DNA of 64,000 bases from the NCBI GenBank assembly GCA_964423745.1, contig CAYRGG010000010.1, forward strand, positions 1 through 64,000, read 5' to 3'. The stretch comes from CAYRGG01 sp964423745. GTDB taxonomy: Bacteria > Pseudomonadota > Gammaproteobacteria > Competibacterales > Competibacteraceae. Made by a program: the position numbers and the translations under genes. Below, one piece after another: positions 44,636 through 52,659 of the stretch (position 1 is the first letter of the stretch; each line of letters begins with the position of its first letter). The notes below the pieces were generated by a model. It did not search any database. It was not told the DNA's origin and worked only from the letters and a program-made list of their open reading frames with translations.

Positions 44636-46000
44636 ATGAGTAATGCTTTACTATCCTCTGTGGTTTCTGTGTTGGCGCTTATCGTCACCTTAGGCATTCT
44701 TGTAACTGTGCATGAATTTGGGCACTTCTGGGTGGCGCGCCGTTTTGGTGTCAAGGTATTACGCTTTTCGGTAGGCTTTGGTCGTCCCCTCTGGTCACGC
44801 CGCGATAAAGGGGATGGTACAGAATATGTCGTTGCAGCGATTCCCTTAGGGGGTTATGTACGCATGCTCGATGAACGGGAAGGAGACGTTGCCCCCAGCG
44901 AGGTCCATCGCGCCTTTAATCGCCAACCGGTAAGCAGCCGTATTGCCATCGTTGCCGCCGGACCTTTTTTTAATTTTTTGTTTGCTGGGCTTGCTTACAC
45001 CCTTATGTTTATGGTGGGTGTAACCGGTATTCGTCCTTTATTGGACGAACCTGTCCCAGACTCTATGGCGGCAACAGCGGGTTTTCAAAAAGGTGATCAG
45101 ATTATCGCGGTGGATGAGTATCCCACCCCCACTTTACAAGCGGTACAATTGGCGCTGGTGGAACACGGTATGGACCGGGAAACTGTCGATGTACGCGTAC
45201 AAACCGCTGCTGAACAAACCCAAGTGCGCCGGTTAGATTTTAGTACTGCACAACAGAATATGGAAGACGCCCAACTGTTTACCGAATTGGGTTTTGCGCT
45301 CTGGTCTGTACCAGCGGTGGTGGGCCAAGTTTTGCAAAATAGCCCGGCTGAGCAGGCTGGATTAATGCCCAATGATCAGATTATCGCCATTAACGATACA
45401 CCCATCGACAATTGGCAACAATTACTGACCTATGTACAGGGTCGCCCCGGCGAAGCCATTAACATCCAGGTGGCTCGAGATGGCAAAAACTATACCCTGC
45501 AAATGACACCGGAAGCCATAGACACCCCCCAAGGTCCTGTGGGTCGTATCGGCATCAGCGGTCGTGACGATATGATGGCTAAATTACAGATTGTAACCCG
45601 CTATGGACCTTTGCAATCCTTTTTAGAAGGGGTCCAGAGAACCTGGGATATGTCTCTTTTTACCCTGCGCATGTTATGGCGTATGTTAATCGGTAAAGCC
45701 TCTTTAGAGAATATCAGTGGACCTATTACCATTGCCCAGTTCGCTGGGCAGTCAGCCAGCATAGGCTGGTTGCCTTTTTTATCTTTTTTGGCGCTTGTCA
45801 GTGTTAGCTTAGGTGTGTTAAATCTCTTGCCGATACCGGTGTTAGACGGAGGACATCTTTTCTATTATTTCATTGAACTTATTAAAGGTAGTCCGCTATC
45901 TGATTTTGCTCAAGAATTTGGTCAACGTCTCGGTGTTATGCTCCTGGTTATTCTCATGAGCCTTGCCCTCTTTAATGATCTCGCCAGGCTTTTGGGATAA
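44636..46000 (+). CDS. rseP: Site-2 membrane metalloprotease RseP
   Basis: Intramembrane zinc protease that cleaves RseA, releasing sigma-E under envelope stress, and clears signal-peptide remnants. The 454-residue protein has the HEFGH zinc motif (residues 26-30), two central PDZ domains (GFQKGDQIIAVDEYPTP; GLMPNDQIIAINDTPID) and a C-terminal PVLDGGH motif between membrane helices. It lies between dxr and bamA, as in most gammaproteobacteria. Confidence 0.96.
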   Translation: MSNALLSSVVSVLALIVTLGILVTVHEFGHFWVARRFGVKVLRFSVGFGRPLWSRRDKGDGTEYVVAAIPLGGYVRMLDEREGDVAPSEVHRAFNRQPVSSRIAIVAAGPFFNFLFAGLAYTLMFMVGVTGIRPLLDEPVPDSMAATAGFQKGDQIIAVDEYPTPTLQAVQLALVEHGMDRETVDVRVQTAAEQTQVRRLDFSTAQQNMEDAQLFTELGFALWSVPAVVGQVLQNSPAEQAGLMPNDQIIAINDTPIDNWQQLLTYVQGRPGEAINIQVARDGKNYTLQMTPEAIDTPQGPVGRIGISGRDDMMAKLQIVTRYGPLQSFLEGVQRTWDMSLFTLRMLWRMLIGKASLENISGPITIAQFAGQSASIGWLPFLSFLALVSVSLGVLNLLPIPVLDGGHLFYYFIELIKGSPLSDFAQEFGQRLGVMLLVILMSLALFNDLARLLG

Positions 46001-46028
46001 GCATAGGATCATCCAGCACAGGTATTTC

Positions 46029-48320
46029 ATGAGCAAAGTCTATTGCAGCTGTCTACTATTGTTTATTATGCTTTCACCGCTTTGGGCCTATGGGCAAGAC
46101 GACACCTTTGTCGTCGAAGATATTCGTGTCGAGGGTTTACAACGCATATCCGCCGGCACCGTCTTTAATTACTTACCCATAAGCATAGGCTCCGCCCTGG
46201 CGCCACAAGATTATTCCAGTATCATTCGCACCCTCTTTCAAACGGGTTTTTTCACCGATGTGGGTTTGCAAAGAGACGCCAACGATCTCATCATAACCGT
46301 GGTGGAACGCCCTGCTATTGCTGAAATCAATATCTCTGGAAATAGAGATATCAACAGCGAAGATCTGACTAAGGGACTTGAAGAGATAGGTCTTGAAGAG
46401 GGCGAGGTGTTTGACCGGGCTTTACTCGATAAGGTAGAGCAAGAACTTATTCGCCAGTATTATGGACGCGGCAAGTATGCGGTACGGGTAGAGACCGATG
46501 TACGTCCTTTAGAACGCAACCGAGTAGCTATAGATCTGGATATTTCCGAGGGCGTAGCAGCGCGCATTCGCCAGATCAATATTGTAGGCAATGAAGCGTT
46601 CAACGATGCAGAGCTGCTGGATGAATTCCAATTGGCGTCCACAGGATGGTTTTCTTTTTGGACCCAAAACGATCAATATTCAAAGCAAAAGCTCGCCGCC
46701 GATATAGAAGCCTTACGGTCTTTCTATCTAGATAGAGGCTATTTGCAATTTGCTCTGGATTCAACCCAAGTCTCTATTACGCCTGATAAAAAAGATATTT
46801 ACATTACAATTAATATTTCCGAAGGAGAACCTTACACCGTTAAAGAGATTGATCTGGCTGGCGACTTGGTTGTTCCAGAGACTGAGTTGCGTGAATTGAT
46901 TACCATTGAACCGGGTGAAACGTTTTCCCGCAGCACCATGGCCGAGATGACCCAGCTTATCAGCGACCGCCTTGGCGAAGAAGGTTATGCTTTTGCCAAC
47001 GTCAATACCGTGCCAGAATTAGACGAGGAAAACAATCAAGTTGCCTTGACGTTTATCATTGATCCCGGCAGGCGAGTTTATGTACGACGCATAAACTTTT
47101 CAGGTAATGTAAAAACCCATGATGAAGTCCTGCGCCGTGAATTACGGCAGATGGAGAGCACCTGGTTTTCCAGCAAAGATATTAACCGCTCCAAAGAGCG
47201 CCTGGAGAGATTGCGTTATTTGGAAAGCGTCGATGTGGAAACACCGGCGGTACCGGGTACTGTGGATCAAGTAGATATCAATTACAGTATTGTCGAAAGA
47301 CCCTCTGGAAATTTAATCTTTGGCGCTGGTTTTGGCCAGGAATCCGGCATACTTCTAAACGCTAGTCTTAATCAAGATAATTTTCTAGGCACCGGTAATA
47401 CCTTTAACTTCATTTTTAATAACAGTCGAACAAATACCAATTACACCATCGCCTTTAACGATCCTTATTATACGTTGGATGGCGTCAGTCGCGGGTTTCG
47501 GCTGTATTATCGGGAACGGGATGCGGAAGAAGCCAATACCGCCGATTTTGTGGTGGATGGTTTTGGCGGGGAAGTTACCTTTGGTTTTCCCATTAACGAG
47601 TTCGACGTAATACGCACCGGTTTCGGTTTTGAGAATGTGGATATCAATACCACGGATGACACGCCGCCGGAGATTCTCGATTTCTTGGCGGACAATGGTG
47701 ATGATTTTACTAATGGTAAAATAAACATCGGCTGGTCTCGGGACAATCGTAATCGCGCTATCTTCCCGGATGCCGGTAGCTTGAACCGGATTGCCCTTGA
47801 GGGTAGCGTACCTGGTAGTGATCTCGAATACTTTAAAATCGATTATGACTATCTAGGGTTTTATAACCTTACTCGTTTTTTAACCGTGTCGTTAGGCGGT
47901 GAGTTAGGTTATGGAGATGGCTACGCAGGCACTGATGAGCTACCTTTTTTTGAAAATTATTTGGCGGGCGGCATCAGTTCCATACGCGGATTTGAAGCAA
48001 ATACCCTGGGACCCCGCTATGCCAGTACCAATGACCCACAAGGTGGCAGCGTTAAAATTGTCGGCAATTTAGAAGTTATCTTGCCATTTCCGTTTCTAGA
48101 AGATTCCAACACCACACGGCTTTTTGCCTTTATCGATGGCGGTAATGTATTTAGTTCTACAAAGGATGTCACGGCAGACGGGTTACGTTTTTCAGCAGGA
48201 TTTGGAGGTCGCTGGTTATCGCCATTGGGGCCTCTTGCTATTAGCATAGGTGTTCCTTTGAACAAGAAAAGCGATGATGACACGGAAGCTTTTCAATTCT
48301 CTTTTGGGGTACCGTTTTAA
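46029..48320 (+). CDS. bamA: Outer-membrane protein assembly factor BamA
   Basis: Central barrel of the BAM complex that inserts outer-membrane proteins. From the ATG at 46029 the protein has 763 residues with a signal peptide (cleavage near WAYG-QDD). Five POTRA domains follow (first EDIRVEGLQRISAGTVFNYLPI), then a 16-strand barrel with the conserved IRGFEANTLGPR loop-6 motif (read as SSIRGFEA), and a C-terminal Phe (FSFGVPF). Acidic insertions are rather many. The frame upstream to 45963 overlaps rseP and is not used. Confidence 0.96.
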   Translation: MSKVYCSCLLLFIMLSPLWAYGQDDTFVVEDIRVEGLQRISAGTVFNYLPISIGSALAPQDYSSIIRTLFQTGFFTDVGLQRDANDLIITVVERPAIAEINISGNRDINSEDLTKGLEEIGLEEGEVFDRALLDKVEQELIRQYYGRGKYAVRVETDVRPLERNRVAIDLDISEGVAARIRQINIVGNEAFNDAELLDEFQLASTGWFSFWTQNDQYSKQKLAADIEALRSFYLDRGYLQFALDSTQVSITPDKKDIYITINISEGEPYTVKEIDLAGDLVVPETELRELITIEPGETFSRSTMAEMTQLISDRLGEEGYAFANVNTVPELDEENNQVALTFIIDPGRRVYVRRINFSGNVKTHDEVLRRELRQMESTWFSSKDINRSKERLERLRYLESVDVETPAVPGTVDQVDINYSIVERPSGNLIFGAGFGQESGILLNASLNQDNFLGTGNTFNFIFNNSRTNTNYTIAFNDPYYTLDGVSRGFRLYYRERDAEEANTADFVVDGFGGEVTFGFPINEFDVIRTGFGFENVDINTTDDTPPEILDFLADNGDDFTNGKINIGWSRDNRNRAIFPDAGSLNRIALEGSVPGSDLEYFKIDYDYLGFYNLTRFLTVSLGGELGYGDGYAGTDELPFFENYLAGGISSIRGFEANTLGPRYASTNDPQGGSVKIVGNLEVILPFPFLEDSNTTRLFAFIDGGNVFSSTKDVTADGLRFSAGFGGRWLSPLGPLAISIGVPLNKKSDDDTEAFQFSFGVPF

Positions 48321-48348
48321 CAAAAGACGATTGGTTTGTTATTTACAT

Positions 48349-48467
48349 GACTTACGCAAAAAAAGACTTGGGTAGCTCGTGAAAGAAGTGTTGACGGCCT
48401 GGATGGCCGTCATCAAGCCCACAGGGAGGTGCTCTCGGGGCGTCTTCTGGAATGAGCTGCGTAAGTC
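48349..48467 (+). mobile_element. 119-bp MITE-like element with terminal inverted repeats
   Basis: Bounded by the perfect 10-bp inverted repeats GACTTACGCA (48349-48358) and TGCGTAAGTC (48458-48467). It has no coding capacity. Inside is a hairpin GACGGCC-N5-GGCCGTC. A truncated, inverted copy lies at 3497-3567. No clear target-site duplication is seen. It sits between bamA and skp, an otherwise conserved junction. It is probably mobilised by a transposase elsewhere in the genome. Confidence 0.75.
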
Positions 48468-48503
48468 CTGATTTATTCACACAACTGTTTTATCTTTGGG
48501 GGT

Positions 48504-49016
48504 ATGGTTTTGAAGGGTATGCGTATACCATTTATTTTGTTGTTACTGGGTATTTTATACGCCTTTCCTGTGCAGTCCGCGGAGCTTAAGATCGGTGCAG
48601 TAAGTATTGGCAAGATCTTGAACGAAGCCCCTCAAGCGGAACAGGCAAACAAACGTCTACAGGAGGAATTTGCGCCCCGTGAGAGGGGACTTGTGGATGC
48701 ACAAAAATCCTTACGGGATATGGAGCAGAAACTCACCCGCGACGGTGCTGTCATGAGTGAAAGTCAGCGGCGTAGTTTAGAGCGGGACATTCGCGCCGAG
48801 GCCCGGGAATTACAACGGGCCACGGAAGAATTTCGCGAAGACGTCAATCTGCGTCGTAACGAAGAACTGAGCAAATTCCAACAGGAGGTGGTGGAAGTCA
48901 TCAACGGCCTAGCCAGAGAAGAAGGGTTTGATCTTATTCTCAATGAGGGATCAGTGCTGTATGCGGGAGAACGGGTAGATATCACAGAAAAGGTTTTGGG
49001 CAAGCTTTCACCATGA
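48504..49016 (+). CDS. skp: Periplasmic chaperone Skp/OmpH
   Basis: Holds unfolded outer-membrane proteins during transit to BamA. The 170-residue protein has a signal peptide (cleavage near VQSA-ELK), the OmpH core KIGAVSIGKILNEAPQAE, and a long charged coiled coil forming the tentacle arms. It lies between bamA and lpxD as usual, but a MITE-like element interrupts the space after bamA, so it may have its own promoter. Confidence 0.95.
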   Translation: MVLKGMRIPFILLLLGILYAFPVQSAELKIGAVSIGKILNEAPQAEQANKRLQEEFAPRERGLVDAQKSLRDMEQKLTRDGAVMSESQRRSLERDIRAEARELQRATEEFREDVNLRRNEELSKFQQEVVEVINGLAREEGFDLILNEGSVLYAGERVDITEKVLGKLSP

Positions 49017-49189
49017 CCCCCACCTTGCAACCGCTCCATGGTATGCGCGGAGGAATGCTCTGCTTCTTTAAGGGCGCTCACCCTCACCTTCACCCGTACG
49101 AGGATTTTGTTTTCATTACCGAAACCGCTGTTATAGGCCATTGGGGCGTTTACGGTTTTGCGCTAACTATTGCGCCGCGTGTTGGATAG
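49013..49189 (+). CDS. Possible small ORF between skp and lpxD
   Basis: A 58-codon open frame begins at an ATGA overlap with the skp stop and ends with TAG 7 nt before the preferred lpxD start. It reads MTPTLQPLHGMRGGMLCFF... and ends ALTIAPRVG. I do not recognise it. In favour: it fills the whole gap and has coupling-type spacing at both ends. Against: it is short, has no family, and skp and lpxD are often separated by short non-coding DNA. It could be a translated leader that couples skp to lpxD. Confidence 0.3.
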   Translation: MTPTLQPLHGMRGGMLCFFKGAHPHLHPYEDFVFITETAVIGHWGVYGFALTIAPRVG

Positions 49190-49196
49190 CAAGTCT

Positions 49197-50219
49197 GTGA
49201 CGGTGCTAACCCTGGGTGATATAGCCGCTAAGGTGGGAGCACCCCTATACGGGGGTGATGTTAATACCGTCATAACCAACATAGCACCCTTGCCCCAAGC
49301 TCAACCTAACCAAATCAGCTTTCTTAGCAATCCCCGCTATCGGCGCTATTTGTCAACCACGCAAGCTGGCGCTGTTATTTTATCCCAGCATGATGTTCCG
49401 GCTTGTCCGGTACCTGTGTTGCTTGCTGAGCAACCCTATGTCACCTATGCGCAAGTGGCTCAACTGTTTACACCTAGCGGTCCCCGCCCCCAGGGTATTC
49501 ATCCCACAGCCAGCGTGGACGAAACAGCGCAAGTGGCGGAAAGTGCCTGGATTGGACCCCATAGCACCGTGGAAGCGGAAACCATTATCGGTCCACGGGT
49601 CTTTGTTGGACCAAACAGTACCATAGGGCAACGTTGTATACTCAAAAGCGAAGTTTACCTGGTTGCCCGTGTGACTATTTGCCATGATGTACAGCTAGGC
49701 GAGCGGGTGTTGGCACATCCCGGCGCCGTGCTTGGCAGCGATGGCTTTGGCCTCGCCAACACTGGCCAGCGATGGATCAAAATCCCTCAACTGGGGGGAT
49801 TAAAAATCGGTGACGATGTGGAAATTGGCGCCAACACCACCATAGACCGAGGCGCTTTAGAAGACACTGTCATTGAAGAAGGGGTAAAATTCGATAACCA
49901 AATTCAAGTGGGGCATAACGTGCACATCGGCGCCCATACCGTGGTGGCCGGTTGCGTGGGTATTGCAGGTAGCGTTTCCATTGGCCGCCATTGTCGGCTG
50001 GGAGGCGGCGTCGGTATCGCGGGACATTTAAAAATTGCTGATCATGTGCATATTTCCGGCATGTCGCTAGTGACCAAATCCCTTACTCAAGCGGGTTACT
50101 ATTCGTCAGGGTTAAGAGTAGAAACAAATCGACGCTGGAATAAGATTGGTGCACGGTTACGCCAATTGGACGACCTGGCTCGACGGCTCATAGCGCTAGA
50201 AAAAAAGAACCAAATTTAA
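49197..50219 (+). CDS. lpxD: UDP-3-O-acyl-glucosamine N-acyltransferase
   Basis: Third step of lipid A synthesis: adds the N-linked 3-hydroxyacyl chain. No ATG lies near the start; I prefer GTG 49197 because VTVLTLGDIAAKVGA aligns residue by residue with the start of E. coli LpxD; the frame is open back to TTG 49170. Of 340 residues, an N-terminal uridine-binding domain (ISFLSNPRYRRYL) is followed by a left-handed beta-helix of hexapeptide repeats and the catalytic His in VGHNVHIGAHTVVAG. It is followed by fabZ 12 bp later. Confidence 0.94.
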   Translation: MTVLTLGDIAAKVGAPLYGGDVNTVITNIAPLPQAQPNQISFLSNPRYRRYLSTTQAGAVILSQHDVPACPVPVLLAEQPYVTYAQVAQLFTPSGPRPQGIHPTASVDETAQVAESAWIGPHSTVEAETIIGPRVFVGPNSTIGQRCILKSEVYLVARVTICHDVQLGERVLAHPGAVLGSDGFGLANTGQRWIKIPQLGGLKIGDDVEIGANTTIDRGALEDTVIEEGVKFDNQIQVGHNVHIGAHTVVAGCVGIAGSVSIGRHCRLGGGVGIAGHLKIADHVHISGMSLVTKSLTQAGYYSSGLRVETNRRWNKIGARLRQLDDLARRLIALEKKNQI

Positions 50220-50231
50220 AGAGGCTCAACT

Positions 50232-50678
50232 TTGAATGCAATGGCTATAACGGAAGTACTCCGCTACCTCCCGCACCGCTATCCTTTCTTGCTCATCGAT
50301 CGGGTGTTAACGGTGCAGCCAGGTCATTCTCTCACTGGCTTGAAATGCGTCAGTTTTAATGAGCCTTTTTTTCAAGGTCATTTCCCTCAGCGTCCCATTA
50401 TGCCTGGCGTGCTTATTCTGGAAGCCTTAGCGCAGGCGACGGGTATTTTAGCCTTTAAGACGGACGAGGAAATCCCTGATCATCGCGCCATGTATTATTT
50501 AGTGGGCATTGACAATGCACGCTTTAAGCGGCCTGTGGAACCTGGGGATCAACTCATATTAAAGGTTGATTTGGGACGTCTACGCCGCGACGTTGGCAAA
50601 TTTCATGGCGAAGCCACGGTTGATGGAAAAGTAGTCGCCTCTGCCGAGCTCATGTGCGCTAAACGAGATGTGGATTAA
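50232..50678 (+). CDS. fabZ: 3-hydroxyacyl-ACP dehydratase FabZ
   Basis: Dehydrates 3-hydroxyacyl-ACP in fatty-acid elongation and competes with LpxA/LpxD for the same substrate. The 148-residue hotdog-fold protein has LPHRYPFLLIDRV with the catalytic His, FFQGHFPQRPIMPGVLILEALAQATG with the catalytic Glu, and the family length. It sits between lpxD and lpxA, the standard order. Confidence 0.97.
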   Translation: MNAMAITEVLRYLPHRYPFLLIDRVLTVQPGHSLTGLKCVSFNEPFFQGHFPQRPIMPGVLILEALAQATGILAFKTDEEIPDHRAMYYLVGIDNARFKRPVEPGDQLILKVDLGRLRRDVGKFHGEATVDGKVVASAELMCAKRDVD

Positions 50679-50712
50679 TAGGCATGGACTCTGAGAAGCG
50701 AGACGTGAACTT

Positions 50713-51486
50713 GTGATCGATCCACGCGCCGTTGTAGATCCCAAGGCGCATTTAGCGCCAGATGTAGTGATTGGCCCCTTTGCTGTCATCGGTGCGGAGG
50801 TGGAAATTGCCGAAGGTAATTGGATTGGACCTCATGTGGTCATTCAAGGACCCACCCGCATCGGCCGTGATAACCGCATTTATCAGTTTACTTCTTTGGG
50901 CGAAGCGGCTCAGGATAAAAAATACCGTGGCGAAAAGACTTATCTAGAGATCGGCGACCGCAATACCCTACGAGAATTCTGCACCGTCAACCGAGGCACC
51001 GTCCAGGATGCGGGCACAACCTGTATCGGTAGCGATAATTGGCTGATGGCCTATGTCCATGTGGCGCACGATTGTCAGGTGGGAAACCGCATTGTGTTTG
51101 CTAACGGCGCCACCTTAGGTGGACATGTACGGGTCGATGATGACGCGGTGTTGGGTGGTTTTGCCTTAGTCTATCAATTTTGTCGGATTGGTGCCCATAG
51201 TTTGTGCGGTTTTGGCTGTGGGGTTCATAAAGATGTACCGCCGTATGTTACCGTGGCCGGAAATCGTGCTAAACCCTATGGCATTAACAGCGAAGGGTTG
51301 CGCCGACGAGGTTTTACACCCCAAGAAATTCGCGCTGTGCGATTAGCCTATAAAATACTCTACCGATCCGATTTACGTCTCCCGCAAGCCATCCAGCAGC
51401 TTCGCAAACTCGCCGCGACTTTTGACCGTGTTGGAATACTGGTGGATTTTCTTCTAGGGCGCTCTGCCCGGGGCATTGTCCGCTAA
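50713..51486 (+). CDS. lpxA: UDP-N-acetylglucosamine acyltransferase
   Basis: First step of lipid A synthesis: moves a 3-hydroxyacyl chain from ACP to UDP-GlcNAc. It starts at GTG 50713 (read as M in MIDPRAVVDPKAHLAPDVVIGPFAVIG). Of 257 residues, most form the hexapeptide beta-helix; the catalytic His is in YVHVAHDCQVGN. The C-terminal helical domain follows GLRRRGFTPQEIRAVRLAYK. The residue that sets chain length (near GGHVRVDDDAVLGGF) cannot be judged by eye. Confidence 0.96.
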   Translation: MIDPRAVVDPKAHLAPDVVIGPFAVIGAEVEIAEGNWIGPHVVIQGPTRIGRDNRIYQFTSLGEAAQDKKYRGEKTYLEIGDRNTLREFCTVNRGTVQDAGTTCIGSDNWLMAYVHVAHDCQVGNRIVFANGATLGGHVRVDDDAVLGGFALVYQFCRIGAHSLCGFGCGVHKDVPPYVTVAGNRAKPYGINSEGLRRRGFTPQEIRAVRLAYKILYRSDLRLPQAIQQLRKLAATFDRVGILVDFLLGRSARGIVR

Positions 51487-51516
51487 ATGGGCTAGGATGT
51501 TTGCATAGGCTTTGTC

Positions 51517-52659
51517 ATGAAAATTGCTATGCTAGCTGGTGAACCATCCGGCGACAAATTAGGCGCGGGTCTCATTATCAGCTTGCGCACCCATTATCCC
51601 CAAGCCCATTTTGAAGGTATCGGCGGCAAGCACATGGTGGCAGCCGGGTTGCAGAGTTTATTTCCATTAGAACGATTGGCTGTTATGGGTTTAACGGAAG
51701 TTTTGCGCCACTTGCCTACCTTAATCCGAATTCGTCGGGCATTGTTGCAACATTTTATCGCAAATCCTCCTAGCGTATTTATCGGTATCGACGCCCCCGA
51801 TTTTAACCTGCCGTTGGAACAAGGATTGCGCAGCCGAGGCATTCCCGTTGTTCATTATGTTAGCCCGCAATTATGGGCTTGGCGTCCGGGCCGTGTGCGC
51901 CGTATCGCCCACGCCGTCGATTTGATGTTGACATTACTACCCTTTGAAACCGCCTTTTATACGGCCCATCATGTACCGGTGCGTTACGTGGGTCATCCCC
52001 TTGCCGATGAGATACCCCTCCATAGTGATCGTTTTCAAGCACGCCAACAGCTAGGTCAAACTGATTTTAAGGGGCCTCTATTAGCTTTGTTGCCAGGCAG
52101 CCGTTTAAGCGAAGTGCAACGCTTAGGCCCTCTGTTTTTCCGTGTCGCCCATTGGCTCCAGGAGCGTCAACCTAATCTTCAATTTATGCTACCTGCGGCG
52201 ACACCGGCAATTTATGAGTCTCTATCCCTTTGGCGTCACCAGCACCTACCTGATCTACCCATAACCATCATCAAGGGCCAGGCTCGAGATGTCATAACGG
52301 CTGCTGATGTGGTTCTTGTGGCATCGGGTACAGCCACCTTGGAAACCTTGTTGATTAAACGTCCCATGGTGGTTGCCTATCGAGTGGCGCCGCTAACGGG
52401 TTTTATTTTATCCCGGCTTATTTTAATTCCTCGGGTAGCTTTGCCGAACCTCTTGGCGCAAAAAGATCTAGTTCCCGAATTTATACAAAACGCCGCTACC
52501 TTAGAAAATATCGGCGCGGCTGCATGGCGCCTGCTCAATGATTCCTCGGCTCAAAAACAACTCACAGACGCGTTTACTTCTCTCCACAAAACATTGCGCT
52601 GTAATGCCAATTGGCGAGCGGCGGCGGCCATAGCGGAGTTGGTGGAGTCGGTTCGATGA
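51517..52659 (+). CDS. lpxB: Lipid-A-disaccharide synthase
   Basis: Condenses UDP-diacylglucosamine with lipid X to form the lipid A disaccharide. The 380-residue GT19 protein begins MKIAMLAGEPSGDKLGAGLI and has IDAPDFNLPLEQGLR, YVSPQLWAWRPGRVRRI, LLPGSRLSEVQRL and VASGTATLETLLIKRPMVVAYR. Its stop overlaps the start of a GGDEF-EAL gene (ATGA), so the lipid A operon continues into signalling. Confidence 0.97.
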   Translation: MKIAMLAGEPSGDKLGAGLIISLRTHYPQAHFEGIGGKHMVAAGLQSLFPLERLAVMGLTEVLRHLPTLIRIRRALLQHFIANPPSVFIGIDAPDFNLPLEQGLRSRGIPVVHYVSPQLWAWRPGRVRRIAHAVDLMLTLLPFETAFYTAHHVPVRYVGHPLADEIPLHSDRFQARQQLGQTDFKGPLLALLPGSRLSEVQRLGPLFFRVAHWLQERQPNLQFMLPAATPAIYESLSLWRHQHLPDLPITIIKGQARDVITAADVVLVASGTATLETLLIKRPMVVAYRVAPLTGFILSRLILIPRVALPNLLAQKDLVPEFIQNAATLENIGAAAWRLLNDSSAQKQLTDAFTSLHKTLRCNANWRAAAAIAELVESVR

